This document shows, piece by piece, positions 1 to 6,273 of a DNA stretch of 33,477 nucleotides (the first letter of the stretch is position 1; each line of letters opens with the position of its first letter). This DNA is from a virus, in the IMG/VR virus record IMGVR_UViG_3300000117_000119, positions 1 through 33,477 of that record; one strand, 5' to 3'. Made by a program: the position numbers and the translations under genes. A model generated the notes under the pieces. It worked only from the letters and a program-made list of their open reading frames with translations, was not told the origin of the DNA and ran no database searches.

Positions 1-1
1 T

Positions 2-79
2 ATAGACCAAGTAAGGATTTTTAACCGAGCATTAGAAGGCGATGAAGTTTTTAAACTTTATGCCGAAGTGATAAATTAA
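2..79 (+). CDS. 3' end of an unidentified protein (partial)
   Basis: An open frame enters from the left edge and stops at TAA 77-79, giving 25 residues that end in LYAEVIN. It is too short to assign. It lies 5 bases before a small membrane protein gene on the same strand, so it is probably the previous gene of the same operon. No stop interrupts it and its codons resemble those of its neighbours. Confidence 0.5.
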   Translation: MDQVRIFNRALEGDEVFKLYAEVIN

Positions 80-84
80 ATGAT

Positions 85-240
85 ATGGATGATGGAATGA
101 AAATACTTGGATTGTATTCAGCAAACCTATTTGCATTGGCATTTAGTGTTAGTGAGGTAAATGAGGTATTGCAAATGATTGTAATGGCAGCAACTCTGAC
201 CTTTACAGTAATACAAATATATAAAACATTAAAGAAATGA
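85..240 (+). CDS. small membrane protein, holin-like
   Basis: This 51-residue protein carries an N-terminal hydrophobic stretch (LGLYSANLFALAF), a short polar turn (SEVNEV), a second hydrophobic stretch (MIVMAATLTFTVIQI) and a basic tail (YKTLKK). That hairpin layout is typical of small class II holins and of tiny membrane proteins in flavophage lysis regions. ATG 97 in the same frame is an alternative start. Its stop overlaps the start of the next gene (ATGA), so the two are probably translationally coupled. The holin role is inferred from size, topology and the adjacent peptidase; no family was recognised directly. Confidence 0.55.
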   Translation: MDDGMKILGLYSANLFALAFSVSEVNEVLQMIVMAATLTFTVIQIYKTLKK

Positions 241-632
241 AGATGCCTTCTAACGGAGTTGCTAAAGATATAAGACACTTTGCAGGAAGTCTGCTAGTGT
301 TCTTCTTGGTTGTTTTGATATTATTATATCTATCTAAATATCAAATACCAAATGAAAACGCACAGATAGTAAATACCTTAATAGGTATGATTGCGGCAAG
401 TATCGCTATGGTTATAGCTTCTATCACTGGTAGAAATCCTGATGATTTAGATGCTGCTAAGAAAAAAATAAGTAATTTAGAGATGAAAATCGAAATGCTT
501 GTACAATCAAAAGATATGTTGGAGAATATGCTTATCAAGGTTCAGGATGACACTATAGATAGATTATTAATCAGCAAGTCTATTGACCATGATACTTGCA
601 AAAAATGTAATTGTAAAAAAGATGGAGCTTAA
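237..632 (+). CDS. membrane protein with coiled coil, lysis-associated
   Basis: This 131-residue protein has two predicted membrane segments, about residues 17-33 (LLVFFLVVLILLYL) and 44-64 (VNTLIGMIAASIAMVIASI). A charged heptad-like region follows at about 70-105, and the C-terminus is cysteine-rich (CKKCNC). The second segment resembles phage membrane proteins found beside endolysins. It could be a holin or antiholin, or the inner-membrane part of a spanin, since membrane anchor plus periplasmic coiled coil is the i-spanin design. It overlaps the holin-like gene before it and the peptidase gene after it. Function is inferred from topology and position. Confidence 0.5.
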   Translation: MKMPSNGVAKDIRHFAGSLLVFFLVVLILLYLSKYQIPNENAQIVNTLIGMIAASIAMVIASITGRNPDDLDAAKKKISNLEMKIEMLVQSKDMLENMLIKVQDDTIDRLLISKSIDHDTCKKCNCKKDGA

Positions 633-981
633 ATATTTTAAACATGAAGAATTTGCCTCCCCAGATGTACCTCACTCTGGTGATTATATGGATGATGATT
701 TTCTTGCAATGCTCGACCACGCACGTCACATTGCAGGGATTCCCTTTAAAATCAACTCAGGGTATAGAACTATCGAACATAACGAAAAAGTTGGGGGAAA
801 ACAAAATTCAAGCCATATTGTGGGAAAAGCAGTTGATATCGCAATACAGGGTTCGAGAGAAAGATGGATTATCCTTGAAGCCCTCATACACGCAGGATTC
901 ACTAGATTTGGCATTGCCAATACCTTCATCCATGTGGATTCCGATGACTACAAAGATGCAAATGTCGTTTGGACATATTAG
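622..981 (+). CDS. M15-family peptidoglycan peptidase (endolysin)
   Basis: This 119-residue protein fits the M15 D,D-carboxypeptidase-like fold (Peptidase_M15_3 type) used by phage endolysins to cut peptide cross-links in peptidoglycan. The zinc ligands are visible: SGYRT at 46-50, H65 and D72 in HIVGKAVDI, and H104 with D106 in FIHVD. Length suits a single-domain endolysin with no cell-wall binding domain. ATG 622 was chosen because the open frame upstream lies inside the preceding gene, whereas residues from MELKYFKHEEF onward match the family start. No signal peptide is visible, so export would need the holin-like proteins nearby. Confidence 0.9.
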   Translation: MELKYFKHEEFASPDVPHSGDYMDDDFLAMLDHARHIAGIPFKINSGYRTIEHNEKVGGKQNSSHIVGKAVDIAIQGSRERWIILEALIHAGFTRFGIANTFIHVDSDDYKDANVVWTY

Positions 982-1007
982 TAGAACAGTAGGTAACACT
1001 TTAATAA

Positions 1008-1211
1008 ATGAGTGAAGTAAAAGTTAAGGCTAATGGTCTTAGGAATGAATTGAAGGAGATACGCAAAAGTATCGACAAACTAACAAACGCAATGATTGAA
1101 ATACACATTGCACAAACAAACAAACAAAATGAAATGCATAATAATGATTATTCTTGCTGCAACGATTCTGAGTTGTGCAAGTGCAAGAGAAAAGAATCTG
1201 ACAAGGTTTAG
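1008..1211 (+). CDS. small coiled-coil protein overlapping a lipoprotein gene
   Basis: This 67-residue hydrophilic protein has a heptad-like N-terminal half (ELKEIRKSIDKLTNAMIEI) and a cysteine-rich tail (CCNDSELCKCK). No membrane segment or signal peptide is visible. Its last third (1129-1211) is read in another frame as the start of a lipoprotein gene. Such out-of-frame overlap is typical of Rz/Rz1 spanin pairs, but an i-spanin should have an N-terminal membrane anchor and this protein lacks one. It may cooperate with the membrane protein encoded upstream. It follows the endolysin by 26 bases. Confidence 0.5.
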   Translation: MSEVKVKANGLRNELKEIRKSIDKLTNAMIEIHIAQTNKQNEMHNNDYSCCNDSELCKCKRKESDKV

Positions 1212-1299
1212 AGAAATAACTAAAGATGTCTGCATAGATAACCCACAAGAGGTTAAATTAGCTCAGATACTATATAACGAAATTGTAAATGTCAGGTAA
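1129..1299 (+). CDS. small lipoprotein, o-spanin candidate (Rz1-like)
   Basis: Read from ATG 1129, this 56-residue protein starts with MK, a hydrophobic stretch (IIMIILAATIL) and a lipobox-like SC followed by ASA, so lipidation would fall on C16. The mature part is about 41 residues. That is the expected design of an outer-membrane o-spanin, which joins an inner-membrane partner to disrupt the outer membrane at lysis. An in-frame upstream start at 1096 would put charged residues before the signal and is less likely. The gene is nested out of frame in the preceding one, and its 3' end overlaps the start of the 3-TM holin by 11 bases. Confidence 0.6.
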   Translation: MKCIIMIILAATILSCASAREKNLTRFREITKDVCIDNPQEVKLAQILYNEIVNVR

Positions 1300-1705
1300 A
1301 AAGAAATTTAAAGATACAGCAGTAGGTTCTTTCCTACTTAAAAAAATACCTAAAGTCGTAGGAGCAATAGCACAAGACACCCCTGTAGGTAACGTCATAG
1401 AAGCTATTATAGGGGGTTCTGACATGAGCAGTGAGGATAAAGAAATAGCTTTAGAGAAGCTACGCTTAGAGAGAGCCGAAATGGATGGTGTTACTCGTAG
1501 ATGGGTAGCTGATGCAAGGTCTGGAGCTTGGTTAGCAAGTAACGTAAGACCATTAACTCTTGTTTTCTTAACTGTAAGTTATGTGGCAGGGTGGTACATG
1601 GGATATCCTTTAGATTCAATAACAGGGTTGCTTACTATAGTTATCGGAGGATACTTTGGCTCAAGAGGTGTAGAGAAGGTATTTGGCAACAATAAACACA
1701 AGTAA
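1289..1705 (+). CDS. holin of the 3-TM (GTA-holin, DUF3154-like) family
   Basis: This 138-residue protein matches the holin family with three membrane segments also used in gene-transfer-agent release. Diagnostic features are RWVADARSGAWLASNVRPLT at about 71-90, then hydrophobic segments VFLTVSYVAGWYM and TGLLTIVIGGYFGSRG. The N-terminal half is amphipathic and charged, as in the family. It would form inner-membrane lesions that start lysis. It is the last large gene of the lysis module and its stop overlaps the next ATG. With the two membrane proteins upstream, the phage has more holin candidates than it needs, so some may be antiholins or spanin parts. Confidence 0.85.
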   Translation: MSGKKKFKDTAVGSFLLKKIPKVVGAIAQDTPVGNVIEAIIGGSDMSSEDKEIALEKLRLERAEMDGVTRRWVADARSGAWLASNVRPLTLVFLTVSYVAGWYMGYPLDSITGLLTIVIGGYFGSRGVEKVFGNNKHK

Positions 1706-1839
1706 TGGCAAAACAACAAATAGCTTCTTACTATAAGAAACCAAAGGTTAACAGAAAGGGCATTCATGCTAAGTCTAAAACGAGTAGTTTAAAATCTTCT
1801 AAGCTGTACAAGAAAAAGTACAAGGGTCAAGGAAAATAA
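1705..1839 (+). CDS. small basic protein, conserved in flavophages
   Basis: This 44-residue protein is very rich in lysine, with core motifs KKPKVNRKGIHAKSKTS and YKKKYKGQGK. From memory, similar tiny basic proteins ending in YRGQG or YKGQG are common in flavobacterial phages; their function is unknown. The charge suggests binding to nucleic acid or ribosomes. Its ATG overlaps the holin stop (TAATGG), and a non-coding stretch of about 200 bases with a terminator follows, so it closes the operon. Confidence 0.7.
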   Translation: MAKQQIASYYKKPKVNRKGIHAKSKTSSLKSSKLYKKKYKGQGK

Positions 1840-1851
1840 TTACCTTTTATA

Positions 1852-1882
1852 ATTGCCTTATAAGTTTAATGGTGTATATTTG
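1852..1882 (+). promoter_or_regulatory. Bacteroidota-type promoter candidate
   Basis: ATTG at 1852-1855 and TATATTTG at 1875-1882 are separated by 19 bases; the -7 box fits TAnnTTTG exactly. Only a short transcript ending at the 1956-1989 terminator would result. Confidence 0.45.
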
Positions 1883-1884
1883 TG

Positions 1885-1912
1885 TGAATTCAATAGTTCT
1901 ATGAATTTAATA
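1885..1912 (+). repeat. GAATTCAATA-type intergenic repeat, two copies
   Basis: TGAATTCAATA at 1885-1895 and TGAATTTAATA at 1902-1912 are direct near-repeats 17 bases apart. They lie just after a promoter -7 box. Related copies occur at 13449-13531 and around 15505-15551, always between genes and on the same strand. Confidence 0.5.
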
Positions 1913-1989
1913 GGGCTTTGGGTTTATTTCTTTGTTTTAAATGTTATTTCCGTTTAAGTGGCTTGGTTTTATACTGAGCCACTTTTTTT
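1889..1989 (+). ncRNA. possible short transcript, with an 18-codon hydrophobic ORF
   Basis: A promoter-like site ends at 1882 and an intrinsic terminator ends at 1989, so transcription would give an RNA of about 100 bases. It could be a small RNA or the mRNA of an 18-residue peptide (ATG 1901 to TAA 1955-1957; MNLIGLWVYFFVLNVISV). The peptide is strongly hydrophobic, like type I toxins or membrane micropeptides. There is no experimental support, and the -33 element is weak. Confidence 0.3.
1956..1989 (+). terminator. intrinsic terminator after the lysis module
   Basis: AAGTGGCT (1956-1963) pairs with AGCCACTT (1977-1984) and runs into a T tract to 1989. The T tract also supplies the TTTG of the next promoter. 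Confidence 0.8.
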
Positions 1990-2018
1990 GGCAGTTAGAT
2001 GTTTTATTTGTAGATTTG
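1987..2018 (+). promoter_or_regulatory. promoter for the early/replication genes
   Basis: TTTG 1987-1990, spacer of 20, TAGATTTG 2011-2018. The spacer begins GCAGTTAGA, part of a motif shared with sites at 11407 and 11901. The expected start of transcription is about 2025, giving a short A/T-rich leader before ATG 2042. Confidence 0.7.
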
Positions 2019-2041
2019 ACAAAACTATAAAATAATATTAT

Positions 2042-2434
2042 ATGGACAGAGAAAAATTGTCAAAACTTTACAAGAAGTACGACCTTAGTTCTGATGATGT
2101 ATTTAAGCATCAGCACTACATGATTATCACTAGAGCAGGTATCGATAAGATTCAAGCTATTGAGAAAATCAAGATTGACTATGACGTTATTCAGTGTAGA
2201 CCTGAATTTGCTGTAGTCAAAGCTAACGCTTCAAAAGATGGAGCATTTATTCAAACATTTGGTTCTGCACTCAAGGGAACTACCCATAAAGATGGGAACT
2301 GCAACACATGGTATGTCATGGAGATGGCAGAGAAAAGAGCTATGAGTAGAGCTGTACTAAAGATTTCAGGCTTCTATGAGCTTGGTGTATTTGGTGAGGA
2401 TGAATCAGATGATTTCAAAAGAAAGTTAATTTAA
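2042..2434 (+). CDS. conserved phage protein, possible annealing/recombination factor
   Basis: This 130-residue protein is the first gene of the replication block. It has a block ITRAGIDKIQAIEKIKIDYDVI near the N-terminus and AEKRAMSRAVLKISGFYELG near the C-terminus. The AEKRAxxRAVLKL-like motif recurs in phage proteins placed beside single-strand-binding proteins and exonucleases, some of which I suspect are Rad52/Erf-like annealing proteins. Here it lies directly upstream of an SSB-like gene, and a RecE-like exonuclease is encoded at 7581. The annealing role is inference; a structure prediction would decide it. The leader has no Shine-Dalgarno. Confidence 0.5.
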   Translation: MDREKLSKLYKKYDLSSDDVFKHQHYMIITRAGIDKIQAIEKIKIDYDVIQCRPEFAVVKANASKDGAFIQTFGSALKGTTHKDGNCNTWYVMEMAEKRAMSRAVLKISGFYELGVFGEDESDDFKRKLI

Positions 2435-2446
2435 TTATTTATTATT

Positions 2447-2731
2447 ATGAATGAGAGTAAAGAAAAAAAGTATGTAGGCTTCGGAAAAGAAGTCGGTAAC
2501 TATGGGATGATTAGTATCTCAATTCCTGAGAGCAAGGTCAAGGATTTTTGGCGTGAGTACAAAGGAGAACGATACCTTAATCTGAATGTAGGGTCTTTAA
2601 GAGAAAAGACTCAGTATGGTCAAACCCATACAATCTGGCTTGATGAATTTAAGCCCAAAGAAGGAGCGGGGAACTCCAATAACAATGAGCCTAAAAAGGA
2701 CTTTGTTAAAGCGGATGGGCTACCATTCTAA
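2447..2731 (+). CDS. SSB-like protein with acidic C-terminal tip
   Basis: This 94-residue protein has a beta-rich body (YGMISISIPESKVKDFW, YLNLNVGSLREKT, HTIWLDEF) that could be an OB fold. A disordered linker rich in Gly, Asn, Glu and Lys follows, and the end is ADGLPF. An acidic-hydrophobic tip ending in PF is the hallmark of bacterial and phage single-strand-binding proteins, which use it to recruit replication and repair partners. It is shorter than E. coli SSB. It lies 12 bases after the possible annealing protein, in a replication operon. I am fairly sure of the SSB-like design, less so of the exact family. Confidence 0.65.
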   Translation: MNESKEKKYVGFGKEVGNYGMISISIPESKVKDFWREYKGERYLNLNVGSLREKTQYGQTHTIWLDEFKPKEGAGNSNNNEPKKDFVKADGLPF

Positions 2732-2746
2732 AAGTAATTTAACATG

Positions 2747-2773
2747 GGGGGTGGGGATTTTTTCTTTACCCCC
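2747..2773 (+). terminator. G/C-rich hairpin, possible attenuator
   Basis: GGGGGT (2747-2752) pairs with ACCCCC (2768-2773) around a loop of 15 bases, followed by TATTTTATTT. The tail is U-rich but interrupted, so read-through into the next gene 17 bases later is likely. Confidence 0.4.
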
Positions 2774-2790
2774 TATTTTATTTAATAACA

Positions 2791-3090
2791 ATGAAAGGAA
2801 AAACTAAGTTTATAAACATCAATGTAGCTTACATGAATAAGTCTTTAAGCGTAACTGAATCAGCTTTATTATCATTAATCAAAGGATTAAGTAAAAGTAG
2901 GGGTTATTGCTTCGCTTCAAATAAGGCGATTTGCGACACTTTAAATCTATCAGATAGGACTTTGTATCGATTGTTAGATAAACTCGAAACAAGGGGCTTT
3001 ATAATGCGTGAGACGAAGTCTATTGGAATTGGCAAGGAAAGAAAGATAAGGTTATCTCCATCTGCCAACATGACAGACACTTATATATAA
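2791..3090 (+). CDS. winged helix-turn-helix protein
   Basis: This 99-residue protein has a DNA-binding domain of the HTH_36/replication-initiator type. The segments are LSVTESALLSLIKGLSKS (helix 1), NKAICDTLNLSDRTLYRLLDKLETRGFI (helices 2-3) and a basic wing (RETKSIGIGKERKIRL). ATG 2791 was taken because the domain begins within 20 residues. It lies directly upstream of an A/T-rich repeat and the primase-helicase gene, so it may act as origin recogniser or local regulator. Those roles are inferred; the fold assignment is fairly secure. Confidence 0.7.
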   Translation: MKGKTKFININVAYMNKSLSVTESALLSLIKGLSKSRGYCFASNKAICDTLNLSDRTLYRLLDKLETRGFIMRETKSIGIGKERKIRLSPSANMTDTYI

Positions 3091-3132
3091 AGTAATATAC
3101 TTAAAAATAAATAATATATATAAAGTAATATA
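3082..3132 (+). repeat. 18-bp direct repeat, possible origin or operator
   Basis: The 18-mer TATATATAAAGTAATATA occurs exactly at 3082-3099 and 3115-3132, 33 bases apart (about three helical turns). A third, partial A/T tract runs to 3148. It lies between the winged-helix gene (overlapping its stop) and the primase-helicase start. Iteron-like origin, operator, or a chance product of A/T richness are all possible. Confidence 0.4.
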
Positions 3133-3148
3133 ATTAAATATATATATA

Positions 3149-4873
3149 ATGCAAACGGAAATACAAGATTTAGGAATAGAATTAAAAGGTAATTCCTCTC
3201 AGCAAAAGGTAAAATGCCCTAATTGTTATAAGATTGGCAAAGAAAATTACAAAGATACTTGCCTATCAGTAAACGTAGAATTAGGAGTATATAATTGCCA
3301 TAAGTGTGGTTGGAGTGGGAAAGTAAAGCAAGAACAATTATCAATGGAAATGGGAGTAACAAAAACATATAAGAAACCAGAAAAAAAGAATCTAAAGAAA
3401 CTCACTGCTGTAGGTAAAAAGTTTCTCAATAAACGAGGAATAACGGATGAAGTTATTGCCAATAATAAAATAGTATCTTCAAGTGATAATAAAAGTATTG
3501 TATTTCCATATTTGATTGATGGCAAAATAATTAACTATAAAACCAGAAATACAGATGGCAAATTCTTTACGCAATCCAAAGATGCAGAGCCAATAATTTA
3601 TAACTATGATAAATGTAGGAATAGTGAAAATATCGTAATATGTGAAGGTGAATTAGATTCATTGTCATGGGAGGTTGCAGGGATACCATACCATACATCT
3701 GTTAACATGGGAGCTCCTAATATTGGAGATAAAAATATAGATAAGAAATTAGAATGCATTACTAATTGCTATGAGGTGTTCGAACAAGCTACTAGAGTGT
3801 TTATTGCCACTGATGAAGATGACAATGGTAGAAATCTACAGAAAGAACTCGTAAGGAGGTTTGGTGTAGAGAAATGTTTATTAGTCGATTTAAGCCCCTT
3901 TAAGGATGCTAATGAGGTTTTACTTGCCGAAGGTGTAGAAAGTCTCAGAGAACGTCTTAAAAACGCTGAGAACCCTAAAGTTGAAGGTATATTTTCTGTA
4001 GCTGATGTACAAGAGAGTATGTTGGATGGTTATCACAATGGTCAAGAGAGAGGTACTACAACCTACATTCCCGCTGTAGATAGTGCATGGACATGGAGGA
4101 ATGGTGAGGTTAATATTTGGACAGGATACCAAAACGAAGGAAAGTCTATGTTTTTGAATCAACTATCTTGTATTAAGGCTATAAAAGATGGTTGGAAGTT
4201 TGGAGTATTCAGTCCAGAGAATATGCCAATGAATGATTTCTTCAATGATATTATAGAGATGTATATTGGTAAATCCTCAGACCCTTATCATGGAGCGAGT
4301 CAAATGAAATTAGATGAATATAAAAAAGCTATGGAATTCTGTAAGAAACACTTCTTCCTAATATATCCTCAAAAGAATTTTACACTAGAAAATATATTCC
4401 ATAGGGCAAAATACCTTGTTAAAACAAAAGGCATAAGAAGTTTAATAATCGACCCCTACAATACTATTCAGCATAAAATGGCTAGAGGTGAAAGGGAGGA
4501 TTTATATATATCAAGGTTTATGAGTGAGCTAAAAAGATTTGCCTTAGATTATAACATTTCAATACACCTTGTTGCTCACCAAGTAACTCCAAGTAAAAAT
4601 GATGATGGCAGATATTACAAGCCAGATGTAAACAGAATTAAGGGTGGAGGTACATTTGCCGATAAGGCAGATAATGTAATGTTTATCTGGAGACCAGACA
4701 GAGCCTTAGAATTTAGTGATACTAAGGTTATATTTGGTAGTCAGAAAATTAAGAAGCAGAAATTAGTAGGAATTCCTCAAGAGGTTCATGGTATTGATTT
4801 TAACATAAAGTCCCAAAGATATTACTTTAATAATGAGACCCCATTTACACAGATAGATGCAGAAAGAAGTTAA
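3149..4873 (+). CDS. bifunctional DNA primase-helicase (T7 gp4-like)
   Basis: This 574-residue protein has the full order of T7 gp4: a zinc ribbon (C23, C26, C50, C53), a TOPRIM primase domain with EGELD at 166-170 and DEDDNGR at 222-228, and a hexameric RecA-like helicase. The helicase shows Walker A GYQNEGKS at 326-333, Walker B SLIIDPYN at 431-438 and the HLVAHQ motif at about 473-478. It would prime and unwind DNA at the phage fork. Length matches T7 gp4. Its stop overlaps the resolvase start by 17 bases. No DNA polymerase gene is present in the window; it may lie outside or the host enzyme may be used. Confidence 0.95.
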   Translation: MQTEIQDLGIELKGNSSQQKVKCPNCYKIGKENYKDTCLSVNVELGVYNCHKCGWSGKVKQEQLSMEMGVTKTYKKPEKKNLKKLTAVGKKFLNKRGITDEVIANNKIVSSSDNKSIVFPYLIDGKIINYKTRNTDGKFFTQSKDAEPIIYNYDKCRNSENIVICEGELDSLSWEVAGIPYHTSVNMGAPNIGDKNIDKKLECITNCYEVFEQATRVFIATDEDDNGRNLQKELVRRFGVEKCLLVDLSPFKDANEVLLAEGVESLRERLKNAENPKVEGIFSVADVQESMLDGYHNGQERGTTTYIPAVDSAWTWRNGEVNIWTGYQNEGKSMFLNQLSCIKAIKDGWKFGVFSPENMPMNDFFNDIIEMYIGKSSDPYHGASQMKLDEYKKAMEFCKKHFFLIYPQKNFTLENIFHRAKYLVKTKGIRSLIIDPYNTIQHKMARGEREDLYISRFMSELKRFALDYNISIHLVAHQVTPSKNDDGRYYKPDVNRIKGGGTFADKADNVMFIWRPDRALEFSDTKVIFGSQKIKKQKLVGIPQEVHGIDFNIKSQRYYFNNETPFTQIDAERS

Positions 4874-5240
4874 AGTTACTTTACCCACTTATTCATATAG
4901 TGGCAAAAAGAAATTGTATTTGAATTTAAACCAATATAGGAATTGGCATTACAATGTAAATGCTAAGTTAAAACGTAATTATAGCTTGGTAATTCAAGAC
5001 AAGTTAGACTTTGAATTCGAAGGGGAAGTTACAATACATTATGACTACTATGCTCCTGACAAAAGGGTAAGGGATTTAATGAATGTAGTTAGTGTTGTAG
5101 ATAAATACTTTCAAGATATTATGGTGGTCAGAGGATGTATATTAGCAGATGACACTAGTATTGTGAAAAACTTATCGGCAAGTTATGTGGGAATAGACAA
5201 AGGTAATTCAAGGATAGAGGCAACAATTAAATCAGCTTAA
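4857..5240 (+). CDS. RusA-like Holliday junction resolvase
   Basis: This 127-residue protein resembles the RusA endonuclease family, which cuts four-way junctions during recombination or before packaging. Characteristic features are the N-terminal beta strand, an asparagine-rich stretch (LNLNQYRNWHY), the core YYAPDKRVRDLMNVVSVVDKYF at about 68-89 and a downstream DD pair (ADDTSIV). The acidic D in RDLMN and the later DD are the expected metal ligands. Length matches RusA (about 120 residues). It overlaps the primase-helicase gene, which supports a replication-recombination operon. Confidence 0.85.
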   Translation: MQKEVKVTLPTYSYSGKKKLYLNLNQYRNWHYNVNAKLKRNYSLVIQDKLDFEFEGEVTIHYDYYAPDKRVRDLMNVVSVVDKYFQDIMVVRGCILADDTSIVKNLSASYVGIDKGNSRIEATIKSA

Positions 5241-5241
5241 T

Positions 5242-5403
5242 ATGTATGTACAGTTATTCCCAATATATGGGGTTATGGTAGGGGTCAATTACTGGAACAC
5301 CAGTCTTGATACCGATGAAGATGTAGAGGAAGTAGAACACCTTGTGCAGTTTATGTTTTTTATAATAGGTATATCATTTCACTTTTGGAAGGAAAAAGAT
5401 TAA
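5242..5403 (+). CDS. small membrane protein of unknown function
   Basis: This 53-residue protein begins MYVQLFPIYGVMVGV, has a central acidic stretch (DTDEDVEEVEH) and ends with a hydrophobic segment (LVQFMFFIIGISFHFW) and a charged tail. Two membrane-facing segments around an acidic loop are likely. No family was recognised. It starts one base after the resolvase stop and overlaps the sigma-factor start by 19 bases. ATG 5246 gives a different frame and is rejected. Confidence 0.5.
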   Translation: MYVQLFPIYGVMVGVNYWNTSLDTDEDVEEVEHLVQFMFFIIGISFHFWKEKD

Positions 5404-5921
5404 TAGACGTTCTTGCCGATAAACATAAGGATTGGCACAATATGGCAAAATCATTTGGATGTAATGATGAAGATGCCCATGAACTTGTACAGGAGATGTA
5501 CATACGGATAACCAAGTATGTGGAGGATAAGGATAAGATAATGTACAACGAGAAGGAGGTTAATACCTACTATATTTATGTTACTTTGAGAAACCTATAT
5601 TTATCTGGGTTTCATTTAAACATGAAGAAAAAACACCTTCCGATTAATGACTCAATAGATTTTGAGTACATAACTATTGATATAGACAAAGAAAGCTCGT
5701 TTAATAATTTAGTAGACAAGATTGATAGCCTAGTATCTTCATGGTACTGGTATGATAAGAAAATATGGGATATACATTTTTATAACAAAATGAGCATGAG
5801 GCAGATTGCCAAAGCTACAAAAATTAGTTTAAGTTCAATATTTAACACACTTAGTAATGGTAAAGAAGAAATCAGGGAAAAAACAATTGAAGACTACAAA
5901 GAGTACTCCAAAATCAAGTAA
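5385..5921 (+). CDS. phage RNA polymerase sigma factor (sigma-70/ECF-like)
   Basis: This 178-residue protein has a sigma region 2-like N-terminus (DEDAHELVQEMYIRITKY, then YYIYVTLRNLYLSG) and a region 4-like helix-turn-helix near the C-terminus (MSMRQIAKATKISLSSIFNTL). It would bind host core RNA polymerase and direct it to phage promoters. The only start that keeps the conserved N-terminus is TTG 5385; the first ATG would remove about 19 residues. Its start overlaps the preceding membrane-protein gene, and its 3' end overlaps the next gene by 65 bases. Several promoter-like sites in the window share an unusual spacer motif that this factor might read (inference). Confidence 0.75.
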   Translation: MEGKRLIDVLADKHKDWHNMAKSFGCNDEDAHELVQEMYIRITKYVEDKDKIMYNEKEVNTYYIYVTLRNLYLSGFHLNMKKKHLPINDSIDFEYITIDIDKESSFNNLVDKIDSLVSSWYWYDKKIWDIHFYNKMSMRQIAKATKISLSSIFNTLSNGKEEIREKTIEDYKEYSKIK

Positions 5922-6273
5922 AGGACTTGGTGATACTGTAGAAAAGGTATTGAAGGCTACTGGGATAGATAAGGTGGCAAAATTTGTTCTCGGTGAGGAC
6001 TGTGGATGTGAGGAAAGAAAGAAGATGCTAAACCACTTATTTCCCTATCAGAAACCTGAATGTCTAACAGAAGATGAATTCAATTATTTAGATGAATTTA
6101 TTAAGGAAGGAAAGAATGAAGTCCCTCCAGAGATTCAACAAAAATTAGTTGATATATATAATAGGGTATTTAAAGACAGGGCTGATATAACGACTTGTAG
6201 CACTTGTTTTAAGAATAACATATATAACAAACTCAAAAGAGTTCATCAAGAATATATTAAAGATGGTATCTGA
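5857..6273 (+). CDS. conserved flavophage protein with cysteine pairs
   Basis: This 138-residue protein starts with a basic, serine/lysine-rich tail (KKKSGKKQLKTTKSTPKSS). A helix follows (GLGDTVEKVLKATGIDKVAKFV), then GEDCGCEERKKMLNHLFPY and a CSTC pair near residue 117. The four cysteines could bind zinc. I recall the GEDCGCxERK block from other flavophage proteins of unknown function. ATG 5857 lies inside the sigma-factor gene; the 65-base overlap is long but no later start keeps the basic tail. Location suggests a role in transcription or DNA metabolism (inference). Confidence 0.6.
   Translation: MVKKKSGKKQLKTTKSTPKSSKGLGDTVEKVLKATGIDKVAKFVLGEDCGCEERKKMLNHLFPYQKPECLTEDEFNYLDEFIKEGKNEVPPEIQQKLVDIYNRVFKDRADITTCSTCFKNNIYNKLKRVHQEYIKDGI

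Noticed and set aside
644-1015. 123-residue frame overlapping the M15 peptidase
   Set aside because: The peptidase frame holds the full zinc-binding motif set; this overlapping frame shows none and starts inside it.
3091-3148. Possible tRNA or riboswitch in the A/T-rich gap before the primase gene
   Set aside because: No cloverleaf, TTCGA-type arm or G/C-rich stem is present; repeats explain the pattern better.
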